This document shows positions 55,936-64,000 of a DNA stretch of 64,000 nucleotides, in pieces. Position 1 is the stretch's first letter; every line of letters starts with the position of its first letter. Under the pieces are notes generated by a model. That model saw only the letters and a program-made list of their open reading frames with translations, was not told the origin of the DNA and did no database searches. The stretch comes from Microbulbifer sp. SAOS-129_SWC (GTDB lineage: Bacteria; Pseudomonadota; Gammaproteobacteria; Pseudomonadales; Cellvibrionaceae), in the NCBI RefSeq assembly GCF_039696035.1, contig NZ_CP155567.1, positions 1,731,001-1,795,000 of the forward strand. Reading direction: 5' to 3'. The translations under genes and the position numbers were made by a program.

Positions 55936-56748
55936 GTGAGCCAAGAATTCGTGCCCGCCGGCAGTGTGCGGCCGGCACCGGCATTCCAATGTCATATCAT
56001 CGTCGCCGAAGGGCAGATACTGTTCCGCGCCGGCCGCTTTGTGCTCGGCGAATTGCCGCTGCCGGCGGCGCAGGTGGCCGGCAGCCACTATCTGGGGGAG
56101 TTGGGTGGGCGCCCCTGCGGGGTGCACCGGCTGGCGGAACCCTTGGCAGTGGCCGGCTGTGAGTGGCGCGGCCTGCGCAGCCTGCTGGGGGCCGAGGACG
56201 AATTGCACTTCGCCCTCGCCGGGCGCGCCATGCAGGTGGCGAGCTGGGACCGCGATCACCGCTTCTGCGGCCGCTGCGGCGCAGCGACCAGGGACCACCC
56301 GCGCGATCGCGCGCGGGTCTGTCCGCAGTGCGAGCTGGTGGTATACCCGCGCATTTCCCCCTGTGTCATCATGTTAGTCACCCGCGGTGAGCATTGCCTG
56401 CTGGCGCGCCACGCGCACCACCGTCACGGCCTGTATACCGCGCTGGCCGGCTTTATCGAGCCGGGCGAGAGTGCCGAACAGGCGTTGGCGCGGGAGGTGC
56501 AGGAGGAGGTCAGTGTGGTTGTGGGTGGCTGCCGCTATATCGGCAGTCAGCCGTGGCCTTTCCCCGGCCAGCTGATGCTGGGATACCTGGCCGAATGGGC
56601 CGGCGGTGAGCCGGCGCCAGACCGCGATGAGATCGCCGAGGCGGACTGGTATCACTGGCGGCAGCTACCGGAGCTGCTGCCGCCGCCGCAGACGCTGTCC
56701 GGCCAGCTGATCCAGACCTTCGTTGACGAGAATAACAATCGCCAGTGA
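55936..56748 (+). CDS. nudC: NAD+ diphosphatase / NAD-cap RNA hydrolase NudC
   Basis: A 270-residue Nudix hydrolase that cleaves NADH/NAD+ and removes NAD caps from RNA. The zinc ribbon uses C111, C114, C129 and C132. The Nudix box starts GFIEPGESAEQALAREVQEE (172-191). The NudC signature SQPWPFPxS is present as SQPWPFPGQ (204-212), differing from the consensus at the last position. GTG start at 55936 follows CCGGAGGTAGCC. Only 13 bp after fimL, in the order seen in Pseudomonas. Confidence 0.94.
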   Translation: MSQEFVPAGSVRPAPAFQCHIIVAEGQILFRAGRFVLGELPLPAAQVAGSHYLGELGGRPCGVHRLAEPLAVAGCEWRGLRSLLGAEDELHFALAGRAMQVASWDRDHRFCGRCGAATRDHPRDRARVCPQCELVVYPRISPCVIMLVTRGEHCLLARHAHHRHGLYTALAGFIEPGESAEQALAREVQEEVSVVVGGCRYIGSQPWPFPGQLMLGYLAEWAGGEPAPDRDEIAEADWYHWRQLPELLPPPQTLSGQLIQTFVDENNNRQ

Positions 56749-56784
56749 CCCGGCCACTGTCGGGCAAATGGAGTCGAGCAAACC

Positions 56785-57435
56785 ATGTATATCGCCATAA
56801 CCTTTCTGATTGCACTGATTGCCTTGCTGCTGGTGTTCTGGGGCGGGCGCATTTTGACTAACGGCCGCTGGATCCTGGGCTTTATCCGTGGTGCCATCGG
56901 CCTGGCCCTGCTGGGCGGCGCGCTGCTGATTGTCCTGGTGGCCGCGGATGTCTACAGTTACCGCAACCTGGCCAAGGAACACAGTGTCGGTACCGTCTCT
57001 TTCAGCAAGATCGGCGACCAGCACTTCGAGGCCAAGTTCGCCGACGAAGACGGCGTGGCACAGCATTTCGAACTGCATGGCGACCAGTGGCAGCTGGATG
57101 CGCGGATGTTAAAGTGGAAGGGGCCGCTGGCGCGCTGGGGTATTCAGCCGGCCTACCGCCTCGACCGTCTCAGCGGCCGCTACTTGACCCTGCAGGACGA
57201 GCGCAACAAGGAGCGCACCGTGCACCAGCTGGACGGCAGCAACTACGGTGTGGATGTATGGCAGACGCTGCGCAATATCGACAACAAGCTGCCATTGGTA
57301 GACGCGGTCTACGGCAGCGCGACTTTCCTGCCGATGGAAGATGGTGCCGTCTACGAAGTGCTCATCACCCACAGTGGGCTGCTGGCGCGGCCGCTCAACC
57401 AGCAGGCCAGCTCGGCCCTGAATGAGTGGCAATAG
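56785..57435 (+). CDS. Hypothetical membrane protein (multidrug-transporter-like annotation in relatives)
   Basis: A 216-residue protein with two N-terminal hydrophobic segments (about 1-22 and 30-55) followed by a soluble domain (about 60-216), likely periplasmic. The pattern WKGPLARWGIQPAYRLDRLSGRY recurs in pseudomonad proteins that databases loosely label as efflux pump proteins; nothing in the sequence looks like a transporter. I would call it uncharacterised. It follows nudC by 37 bp and precedes sohB by 55 bp on the same strand, so one transcript is possible. Confidence 0.75.
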   Translation: MYIAITFLIALIALLLVFWGGRILTNGRWILGFIRGAIGLALLGGALLIVLVAADVYSYRNLAKEHSVGTVSFSKIGDQHFEAKFADEDGVAQHFELHGDQWQLDARMLKWKGPLARWGIQPAYRLDRLSGRYLTLQDERNKERTVHQLDGSNYGVDVWQTLRNIDNKLPLVDAVYGSATFLPMEDGAVYEVLITHSGLLARPLNQQASSALNEWQ

Positions 57436-57489
57436 CCGCAGCAGGCACTCAGTCGTGGACAGATCAACCCCTAGTGAAGTGGAGTAGTA

Positions 57490-58674
57490 GTGGAATTTCT
57501 TATCGAGTATGGACTGTTCCTGGCCAAGGTGGCCACCATCGTGGTGGCGCTGCTGGTGGTGGTGGGCTTCATCGTCGCCAACCGGGAGCATCACAAGGAA
57601 CGGACGCACGGCCATATCAGCGTCACCAACCTCAATGAACGTTTCGAGCACATGAAAGAGACTCTGCTCGAGGCGGTGATGGATAAACACGAATTCACCC
57701 AGCGCCAAAAAAAGCAGGCCAAGGAAAAGAAAGCGCAGGACAAGGCGCTGCACAAAAAACACAAGGCGGATGCCAAGAAGTCGACGCGGGAAAAGGTGCA
57801 GCACGAGCCGCTGGAGTCGACCGAGACCCCGCTGCCGGAACAGGGCGAGGCGGATGCCGAAAGCGGCGAGCGCGACAGCCGCGCGCTGGTCAAAGAGAAA
57901 CCCGCGGGCGAGCGCCGCCGCCTGTTCGTGATGCACTTCGACGGCGACATCAAGGCCAGCGCCCTGTCGCATCTGCGCGAAGAAGTCACCGCGGTATTGC
58001 AGGTCGCCGAGCCCGGCGACGAAGTGATTGTGTGCCTCGAGAGCCCCGGCGGCATGGTGGCCAATTACGGCCTCGCCGCCAGCCAGCTGGCGCGGGTGCG
58101 CAGTGCCGGTATCCAGCTGACTATTGCCGTCGACAAGGTGGCTGCCAGCGGCGGTTACATGATGGCCTGCGTGGCCGACCGTATTCTTGCCGCGCCCTTC
58201 GCCATGCTCGGTTCCATCGGGGTGGTTGCGCAGCTGCCCAACTTCAACCGCCTGTTGAAGCGCCACGACGTGGACTTTGAGCTGTTCACTGCCGGTGCCT
58301 ACAAGCGCACCGTGACCATGTTCGGTGAGAATACGGCCGAGGGTAAGGAAAAATTCCAGAGCGATCTGGAAGAAATACACGCGCTGTTCCAGCATTTTGT
58401 TGCCGAGTACCGGCCGCAGCTGGACGTGGCCAAGGTCGCCACCGGCGAAGTCTGGTTCGGCCAGCGCGCGCTGGACCTGGGCCTGGTGGATGAAATCAAG
58501 ACCTCCGACGAGTATCTCACCGGCTGTGTCGAGAGTGCTGACCTCTACCAGGTGGAGTACAAGGAAAAAACCAATATCGCCAAGCGCTTCGGCCTGGCCG
58601 CCCAGGCTGGCATCGAATCCGCCGCGGCGCGTCTGTTCTCGCGGCTGGAAGCCTGGCGCCACCAGGCGCAGTAG
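57490..58674 (+). CDS. sohB: Inner-membrane serine protease SohB (S49 family)
   Basis: A 394-residue S49 peptidase. One N-terminal transmembrane helix (about 7-30) leads into a charged, Lys-rich coiled segment (about 60-145) and the protease domain (about 145-360). The catalytic dyad is S220 (DKVAASGGYMMAC) and K272 (TAGAYKRTVTMFGENT). It is related to SppA and in E. coli acts as a multicopy suppressor of htrA. The protein is about 45 residues longer than E. coli SohB, mainly in the charged segment. The start is a GTG at 57490 with GGAG upstream. It is followed 50 bp later by the YhdH-type gene. Confidence 0.93.
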   Translation: MEFLIEYGLFLAKVATIVVALLVVVGFIVANREHHKERTHGHISVTNLNERFEHMKETLLEAVMDKHEFTQRQKKQAKEKKAQDKALHKKHKADAKKSTREKVQHEPLESTETPLPEQGEADAESGERDSRALVKEKPAGERRRLFVMHFDGDIKASALSHLREEVTAVLQVAEPGDEVIVCLESPGGMVANYGLAASQLARVRSAGIQLTIAVDKVAASGGYMMACVADRILAAPFAMLGSIGVVAQLPNFNRLLKRHDVDFELFTAGAYKRTVTMFGENTAEGKEKFQSDLEEIHALFQHFVAEYRPQLDVAKVATGEVWFGQRALDLGLVDEIKTSDEYLTGCVESADLYQVEYKEKTNIAKRFGLAAQAGIESAAARLFSRLEAWRHQAQ

Positions 58675-58723
58675 CCGATTGCCACAGGACCGTTTTCGGG
58701 CACGGAAATCCGGGAGCAGGAAC

Positions 58724-59728
58724 ATGGATGACACAACCTTTCGCGCAATCCGGGTCGAGGAAGTCGCCCCCGGCAAGTACGACCAGCAGCTGGCACTGTG
58801 CCGAGGCGGCGATCTGCCCGACAATCCGCTGCTGCTTGCGGTGTCGCACTCGTCGCTGAACTATAAAGACGCGCTGTCCGCGTTTGGCAATCGCGCCATT
58901 ACCCGCGATTACCCGCACACGCCGGGTATCGATGCGGTGGGCACGGTTCTCGAGGACCGCAGCGGGACCTTTCAACCTGGCACCCAGCTGCTGGTGACCG
59001 GTTACGACCTCGGCATGAACACCCCCGGCGGGCTCGCCGAGCGCATCGCGATTCCCGCCGAGTGGGCGCTGCCGCTGCCGGCCGGGCTGACGCCGCGCGA
59101 GGCGATGATACTGGGAACTGCCGGTCTCACCGCTGGTCTGTGTGTCGTAAAGCTGCTGGAGGCGGGCGCGGCGCCCGGCGACGGCGAGGTACTGGTGACC
59201 GGCGCCACCGGCGGTGTCGGCTCCATCGCTGTGGCACTGCTGGCGCACCTGGGTTTCCGCGTGGCGGCGGTGACCGGCAAGCTGGAGTCGGCGGACTTTC
59301 TCACCGCGCTGGGTGCCTGGAAGGTGCTCGACCGGGAGAGCCTGGCGCCGTTTGCCAGTAAGGCGATGGTCAAACCGCTGTGGGCCTGGGCGGTGGACAC
59401 CGTGGGTGGCGAAACGCTGTTCAACGTGATCAAGTCGCTGTCTTATGGCGGTGGCGTGGCTGCCTGTGGCATGGCGTCCGGCGCCCAGTTCCAGGCCAAT
59501 GTGTTCCCGTTTATCCTGCGCGGCATCAGCCTTCTGGGCGTCGACAGCGTGGAATTGCCACTGGCAAAGAAGGCCGCGGTATGGGACAAGCTGGCCACCG
59601 ACTGGTATATCGGCCCGCAGCTCGACCGCATCGCCGAGGACATCTCGCTGGAGCAGGCGCCCGAGTTTCTCGCGCGGCTGCACCGCGGCCATGGTATCGG
59701 CCGCTACGTGGTGGACATGTCGCTGTAG
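58724..59728 (+). CDS. yhdH: YhdH/AcuI family medium-chain NADPH reductase
   Basis: A 334-residue zinc-independent MDR reductase of the YhdH/AcuI type. AcuI members reduce acryloyl-CoA to propanoyl-CoA with NADPH. Family features: SSLNYKDALSAFGNRAITRD near 44-63, HTPGIDAVGTV, GTAGLTAG, the cofactor motif TGATGGVGSIAV near 160-170, and ACGMASGAQFQANVFPFILRG near 245. The ATG at 58724 with GGGAGCAGG upstream is chosen; the frame runs further upstream through sohB only as an antiparallel reading shadow. In marine bacteria AcuI helps break down DMSP-derived acrylate, but no other DMSP gene is seen here. Confidence 0.92.
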   Translation: MDDTTFRAIRVEEVAPGKYDQQLALCRGGDLPDNPLLLAVSHSSLNYKDALSAFGNRAITRDYPHTPGIDAVGTVLEDRSGTFQPGTQLLVTGYDLGMNTPGGLAERIAIPAEWALPLPAGLTPREAMILGTAGLTAGLCVVKLLEAGAAPGDGEVLVTGATGGVGSIAVALLAHLGFRVAAVTGKLESADFLTALGAWKVLDRESLAPFASKAMVKPLWAWAVDTVGGETLFNVIKSLSYGGGVAACGMASGAQFQANVFPFILRGISLLGVDSVELPLAKKAAVWDKLATDWYIGPQLDRIAEDISLEQAPEFLARLHRGHGIGRYVVDMSL

Positions 59729-59885
59729 ACGGCGCCGCGGAATTACGTGACCGGAGTGCAGTTTGAGTCACTTTCGCTGTGGCAGGCCTGCTATCCTTAA
59801 GTGCTCCGATTTAGACTGAAGTGGGGAGCATTGCGCGCCAGAGCTGGCGCGTCTCCCCTCGCAAAGCTGGTTTTGGTAGAACAAA

Positions 59886-61151
59886 TTGTCCGCAAATAAA
59901 GAATTGCCCAGGCTCACCCACCAGTCCAGCGCCCTGGTGTTGTCCGGTGGCGGCGCTCGCGCTGCCTATCAGGCCGGTGTACTCAAGGCGCTGGCGGAGC
60001 TGACGCCGGACAGCAACCCCAATCCCTTCCAGATCATCTGCGGCACCTCCGCCGGTGCCGTCAATGCGCTGTTGCTGGCCTCGCACACCGGTACCTTCAA
60101 GGAGGCGGTGGCGCGGCTGTGCGAGCTGTGGATGGGGCTCACCGTCGACGACATCTACCGCAGCAGCTGGCACAGCCTGCTCGGCAACATGTTTCACCTG
60201 ACCCGCTCGCTGTTCAATCAGGGGGTTGGCCGCCGCCGGCCGCTGGCGCTGCTGGACAATGCGCCACTGCGCAAGCTGGTGGGGGAAGTGGTCCATTTCG
60301 ACAATGTGCGTACCAATATCGAAGAAGGGCGCCTGCGGGCGGTCTGTGTCAACGCCATGTCCTATAGCGCCGGGGAATCGGTGAGCTTTTTCCAGGGCGT
60401 GGATGAACTGCGCGAGTGGCGCCGTTTCCGCCGATTCGGTGTGCGCGCCGACATCACCGTCGATCACCTGATGGCTTCCGCCGCGATTCCGACCCTGTTT
60501 TCCACGGTCAAAATCGGCGACGACTACTACGGCGATGGCGCGGTGCGCCAGCTGGCGCCAATCAGCCCGGCGCTGCACCTCGGCGCCAACCGGGTATTCG
60601 TGGTGGGAGTTTCGGACAACCGCTCGCCGGTGCACTGGGGCAAGAAGCGCACCAAGGCGCCGCGCCACTCGCCATCGATGGCACAGATTGCCGGCCAGCT
60701 ATTCAACGCGGCCTTTATCGACAGCCTCGAGGGGGATCTGGAACACCTGGACCGGGTCAACCTGCTGCTGGATTCGGTGGCGGAGGACAAACTGGGGGAG
60801 CTGTCGCCGCTGCGCGGGGTGGAATCCGCAGTGATCGAGCCGTCGCAGAGCCTCGACCGGTTGGCCGGGCGCAAGGTGCGCCACCTGCCGCCGGCGCTGC
60901 GCTGGCTGTTCCGCTCCACCGGCGCCACCACCTCCGGCGGCGGGGCATCCGCTGCCAGTTATCTGCTGTTCGAGAAACCATTTCTGGATGAGCTGATCGA
61001 ACTGGGTTATCAGGATGCCATGTGGGAACAGAACAAACTGCGCGACTTCCTGCAGCCCCATCCGGTGCCGCAGGAGGGGGGCGAGCGGCGCGGCCTGTTC
61101 GGTATCAAAGTCAAACAAACGGAAGCAGCCAATGGCAATTCGCAATCGTAG
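59886..61151 (+). CDS. Patatin-like phospholipase
   Basis: A 421-residue patatin-fold hydrolase. The oxyanion motif GGGARAAY is at 21-28, the nucleophile is S55 in GTSAG, and the dyad Asp is in YGDGAVRQLAP near 217, so the Ser-Asp catalytic dyad is complete. These enzymes are phospholipase A2-like lipid acyl hydrolases; with no signal peptide it probably acts on internal membrane lipids. The start seems to be TTG at 59886; there is no ATG suited to the N-terminus. The end overlaps the following lipoprotein gene by 20 bp, so the two are transcribed together. Confidence 0.9.
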   Translation: MSANKELPRLTHQSSALVLSGGGARAAYQAGVLKALAELTPDSNPNPFQIICGTSAGAVNALLLASHTGTFKEAVARLCELWMGLTVDDIYRSSWHSLLGNMFHLTRSLFNQGVGRRRPLALLDNAPLRKLVGEVVHFDNVRTNIEEGRLRAVCVNAMSYSAGESVSFFQGVDELREWRRFRRFGVRADITVDHLMASAAIPTLFSTVKIGDDYYGDGAVRQLAPISPALHLGANRVFVVGVSDNRSPVHWGKKRTKAPRHSPSMAQIAGQLFNAAFIDSLEGDLEHLDRVNLLLDSVAEDKLGELSPLRGVESAVIEPSQSLDRLAGRKVRHLPPALRWLFRSTGATTSGGGASAASYLLFEKPFLDELIELGYQDAMWEQNKLRDFLQPHPVPQEGGERRGLFGIKVKQTEAANGNSQS

Positions 61152-61869
61152 AGTTATCCGCGGCCTGGTCCTGCTGGGGCTGGCCGCAGCCGTCGCCGCC
61201 TGTAGCGCGCCGGGAGTCAAGCAGGGCGCGGATCCGGCCGCCGCAGGCGACAGTGCAGCCGCCGCGGGGCCGCAGCTGCGCCCGGCGGAGCAGAGCGAGT
61301 ACCGGCGCCTGTTGGCGGAAGCGCGGCAGATGTCGTTTACCCTCGACTTCAACGAGCTGCGTCGCGCCTTTGTGGCGTCGCCGGACTATAACCCCTACGG
61401 CGGTGGCAAGCTGCCGGGCCTGCCGGAGGCCTACACCGCGGTGGAAAATGCCGATTTCGACGGCTGCCTGAAATATGTCGATCAGGTGCTGGCGGAGGAC
61501 TATATGAGCCTCGAGGCGCATATGATCGGTGTGGTGTGCAGTGGCCGCAGCGCCAAGCTGGAGCGCGAGGATCGCCACCGCTATATGGTCGATGGCCTGA
61601 TGGCGTCGATCGAGAGCAGCGGCGATGGCCGCAGCCAGAACAGTGCCTACCGCACCATCAGTACCTCGGAGATGCGCGGTTTTCTGCGCCTCAAGGGCCT
61701 GCAGGTACTGGACCAGTCCATCGTCTACGACCAGACCGGCATCTATGACAAGATGAAAGTGCGCGATCCGGAGTCGGGTAGCGAGTACCCGCTGTACTTC
61801 GACGTCAGCCGCCAGTTCGCTCACGCCTCACCGCAGGAGGCGGGCGAAAAGGGTGCGGTGGGCGAATAG
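61132..61869 (+). CDS. Lipoprotein, DUF4919-like
   Basis: A 245-residue predicted lipoprotein with a signal peptide ending AVAACS (acylated Cys at 24), an Ala-rich linker to about 45 and a globular helical domain (about 55-235) that resembles DUF4919 proteins: YVDQVLAEDYMSLEAHMIGV has TPR-like character, followed by LKGLQVLDQSIVYDQTGIYD and YPLYFDVSRQF. The family match is by memory and only moderately sure. Function unknown. It starts inside the patatin gene with GGAAG 5-6 nt before the ATG at 61132. The tandem repeat array begins 40 bp after its stop. Confidence 0.8.
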   Translation: MAIRNRRVIRGLVLLGLAAAVAACSAPGVKQGADPAAAGDSAAAAGPQLRPAEQSEYRRLLAEARQMSFTLDFNELRRAFVASPDYNPYGGGKLPGLPEAYTAVENADFDGCLKYVDQVLAEDYMSLEAHMIGVVCSGRSAKLEREDRHRYMVDGLMASIESSGDGRSQNSAYRTISTSEMRGFLRLKGLQVLDQSIVYDQTGIYDKMKVRDPESGSEYPLYFDVSRQFAHASPQEAGEKGAVGE

Positions 61870-61909
61870 CTCGCGGCATTTTTCGGGTCTTCGCATCAGC
61901 TGTTGTGGC

Positions 61910-62612
61910 GGCGCCGTTGCCGGTAGCCGCTTGTTCAACAGCCTGTTCGGCAATCGTTTCTCAAGCGACTCCCGGCAACGGCGCCTGCCGTCTTGTGTCC
62001 GGGTTCGCTCACTTCGTATGAATTGTGGTGGCGGCGCCGCTGCCGGTAGCCGCTTGTTCAACAGCCTGTTCGGCAATCGTTCTCAAGCGGCTCCCGGCAA
62101 CGGCGCCTGCGTGTCTTGTGTCCGGGTTCGCTCACTTCGTATGAATTGTGGTGGCGGCGCTGCTGCCGGTAGCCGCTTGTTCAACAGCCTTATCGGCAAT
62201 CGTTTCTCAAACGGCTCCCGGCAGCGGCGCCTGCGCGTCTTGTATTCGGGTTGGCTCACTTCGTATGAATTGTGGTGGCGGCGCTGCTGCCGGTAGCCGC
62301 TTGTTCAACAGCCTTATCGGCAATCGTTTCTCAAACGGCTCCCGGCAGCGGCGCCTGCGCGTCTTGTATTCGGGTTGGCTCACTTCGTATGACTTGCGGT
62401 GGCGGCGCTGCTGCCGGTAGCCGCTTGTTCATCAGCCTTATCGGCAATCGTTTCTCAAACGGCTCCCGGCAGCGGCGTCTGCGCGTTGTGTGTCCGGGTT
62501 TGCTCACTTCGCATCAATTGTGGTGGCGGTGCCGCTGCCGGTAGCCGCTTGTTCAACAGCCTGTTCGGCAATCGTTTCTCAAGCGGCTCCCGACAGCGGC
62601 GCCTGCGCGTCG
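61910..62612. repeat. Six tandem copies of a 123-124 bp hairpin-forming unit
   Basis: The sequence CGGTAGCCGCTTGTTCA recurs at 61921, 62044, 62167, 62291, 62415 and 62539, so the period is 123 or 124 bp. Inside each unit a 21-bp arm like GGCGCCGCTGCCGGTAGCCGC is repeated inverted 34 nt later with one to three mismatches (unit 1 arms: 61910-61930 and 61965-61985), so every unit can form one strong hairpin. The remaining 50 bp is a linker containing TCACTTCGTATGAATTGTGG. Open frames across the array shift by one base per 124-bp unit, which argues against coding. The region lies between convergent genes. Confidence 0.95.
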
Positions 62613-62643
62613 TGTGCATGAATCTTTGGTGGTGCGGTTGTAA

Positions 62644-64000
62644 TCACACCAGAAACGGCGCCAGCTTGTCCCAGTCGAAGCGCCGCGTTTTCTTGTCGCT
62701 GAACAGAATCTCCACCCGCTCATCTTCCCATTTGGTGACGCGTCCGTGGCCCAGCTTGCGGTGGCGGATGCCGTCGCCGAGTGCCGGTTTCTGCACAACC
62801 GGGGGCGGTGCGTCGAGTTCCGGTCGGTAGTCGCAGGCCTCCATATACAGCACCGCCTGGCGGGATACCGGCACATTGCTGTGCAGGGTTTCCGGGCGCG
62901 CGCGCAGCGCACCGTCGACGGCGGCGCACAGCGGCAGCTGCATCTCCTGCAAAAACAGCGACGGCTGCTGTTGCTCGTCGCCGGCTTCGTTCGACACCGG
63001 CGGCGCGAGTAAATAGAGCTGGCAGCGCGCGCGGGTCATGGCCACGTACAGCAGGCGTCGTTCGCTCTCCAGGGACGCGGGCGTGGAGAAGTCCCGCTGC
63101 GGCTGGTAGGGCATATGGTGCTGGGTCAGCGACGGGATGATCACCCGATCCCATTCCAGCCCCTTGGCCTGGTGCATGGTGGTGATCTGCACCGCATCGG
63201 CGGCGCTCTGCTCGCCCTCGCGGTGCTGGCGCTGCAGTTCCTGCAGGTGGGCCAGCGCATCGGCGGGGCGCTGCTTGAGGCGGTCCAGAAACTGGCAGAA
63301 GGCGAGAATGGTCTGCTGGCGCTCCTCGCCCTGCTGGCGGGTGAAACTGTCGTCGGCGATGCCGCTCAGGTAGTCCAGCTCGCCCAGCTGGCGGCGCAGC
63401 AGTTCACCGGCGAGGCCGCGCCAGTTTTCCATTTCGGTCAGTAGTGCGGCGCGCGTGCGCAGGCGCTTGATCTGCGGCTGGCTGAGGCTGTCGGGAATCA
63501 GCGCCATCAGGTTTGCGCCCCAGTTGCTATCCCGCTGCGCCAGCGCCTCGCACAGCGGCTCCAGTTGACGCCGCGCGATGCGGATATGCGGTGCGGTCAG
63601 CCATTCGTACAGGCCCTGGCGGCGCCGCGCCGGCGGCAGTTCGGCGAAGCGTCCGGAGGCGATGTTGAGGCTCCAGAACAGCGGCCGCAGTTCCCGCCGC
63701 GACAGCACCGTGTTGCGGCTGCCGGAACGGTAGGGGAGGTTGGCGGCGAGTAGTGCCAGTTCCAGCGGTGCGGATACGGACCACAGGCGCACCAGTACGG
63801 CGATGCGGTCCAGCGGCTCGCCCTGCTTTTGCGCGCGACGCAGGTGCTCTACCAGCCAGCGCGCTTCGTTGGCGGTGTGCACCAGCTCTATATCGGTCTG
63901 TCGCTCGCCGTCTGCGGACACGCAGAAGATATCCGCGCGCTCGCGGTTGTGGGCGATAAAGTGGTTGGCGGCCAGCGACAGCTGGTTTCCGTAGCGGAAG
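62644..64000 (-). CDS. UvrD/Rep-like superfamily 1 DNA helicase (C-terminal part, truncated by window edge)
   Basis: The frame stays open to the window edge, so this is about the last 452 residues of a larger protein; the Walker A and other early motifs lie outside. Motif V is QITTMHQAKGLEWDRVIIP, and motif VI is ERRLLYVAMTRARCQLYL with the ATP-contacting Arg. The C-terminal 50 residues (HRKLGHGRVTKWEDERVEIL) form the Tudor-like tail found in PcrA/UvrD. An upstream AANHFIAHNR segment at the edge matches motif IV surroundings. It is a 3'-5' helicase, likely in repair or recombination. Which subgroup (UvrD, Rep or another) cannot be fixed from this part. Confidence 0.9.
   Translation of the reverse strand, partial: FRYGNQLSLAANHFIAHNRERADIFCVSADGERQTDIELVHTANEARWLVEHLRRAQKQGEPLDRIAVLVRLWSVSAPLELALLAANLPYRSGSRNTVLSRRELRPLFWSLNIASGRFAELPPARRRQGLYEWLTAPHIRIARRQLEPLCEALAQRDSNWGANLMALIPDSLSQPQIKRLRTRAALLTEMENWRGLAGELLRRQLGELDYLSGIADDSFTRQQGEERQQTILAFCQFLDRLKQRPADALAHLQELQRQHREGEQSAADAVQITTMHQAKGLEWDRVIIPSLTQHHMPYQPQRDFSTPASLESERRLLYVAMTRARCQLYLLAPPVSNEAGDEQQQPSLFLQEMQLPLCAAVDGALRARPETLHSNVPVSRQAVLYMEACDYRPELDAPPPVVQKPALGDGIRHRKLGHGRVTKWEDERVEILFSDKKTRRFDWDKLAPFLV

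Noticed and set aside
61910..62612. CRISPR array
   Set aside because: Units are contiguous 123-124 bp repeats without variable spacers, and no cas genes are present.
61853..62830. Repeated short plus-strand frames with MNCGGGAAAGSRLFNSL-like peptides
   Set aside because: They are translations of the tandem hairpin array. The frame shifts from unit to unit because the period is usually 124 bp, so a repeat protein is not encoded.

Overview
This is 64 kb of GC-rich, gene-dense chromosome from a free-living, probably marine gammaproteobacterium. It carries tRNA-Leu, tig-clpP-clpX-lon-hupB-ppiD, mltD/gloB/methyltransferase/rnhA/dnaQ and nhaB-fimL-nudC in nearly the order remembered from Pseudomonas aeruginosa (PA1800-PA1824 region). 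fabY, fadBA with a PsrA-type operator, ycjXF and gorA agree with this. The general look suggests the Cellvibrionales/Microbulbifer group, but that assignment is inference from gene content and cannot be proved here. I see no prophage, transposase, CRISPR array, plasmid gene or rRNA operon.

Layout. 0-6.3 kb: PsiE-like membrane protein, two zinc exopeptidases (M28 lipoprotein, M14 carboxypeptidase), a small lipoprotein and a HerA-like ATPase. 6.4-11.6 kb: an accessory catabolic cassette with an AraC-type regulator divergent from a tightly coupled flavin monooxygenase / BASS transporter / epimerase / SDR operon, followed by a long perfect inverted repeat. 11.8-19.4 kb: LysE exporter, TatD hydrolase, a fused CsdA-CsdE cysteine desulfurase, an acyltransferase/LytTR pair, TcdA, a DCC protein, SlyD and a degenerate truncated-globin-like protein. 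19.9-28.5 kb: HIT protein, GIN-domain protein, ycjX-ycjF-SRPBCC, glutathione reductase, hibernation factor and a coiled-coil periplasmic protein.

28.6-34.2 kb: thpR; ibpA with a textbook sigma-32 promoter and a probable ROSE RNA thermometer, translationally coupled to a zinc-ribbon methyltransferase; a GlxA-type regulator; fabY; and an XRE-cupin regulator. 34.2-38.0 kb: fadBA behind an 18-bp palindromic operator. 38.1-47.4 kb: tRNA-Leu(UAG) and the proteostasis block tig-clpP-clpX-lon-hupB-ppiD, with a sigma-32 promoter at lon. 47.5-53.8 kb: mltD, gloB, methyltransferase, rnhA, dnaQ, nhaB. 54.2-61.9 kb: fimL, nudC, a membrane protein, sohB, a YhdH-type reductase, a patatin phospholipase and a lipoprotein. 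61.9-62.6 kb: six tandem copies of a hairpin-forming 123-124 bp unit. The window ends inside a UvrD-like helicase gene.

Themes: protein quality control and heat shock (ibpA, tig, clpXP, lon, ppiD, slyD, sohB), fatty-acid synthesis and oxidation (fabY, fadBA), sulfur transfer for tRNA modification (csdA-E fusion with tcdA) and envelope maintenance. The least explained items are the FMO/BASS/SDR cassette, the hairpin tandem array, the 25-bp inverted repeat element and an orphan terminator near 3.8 kb.
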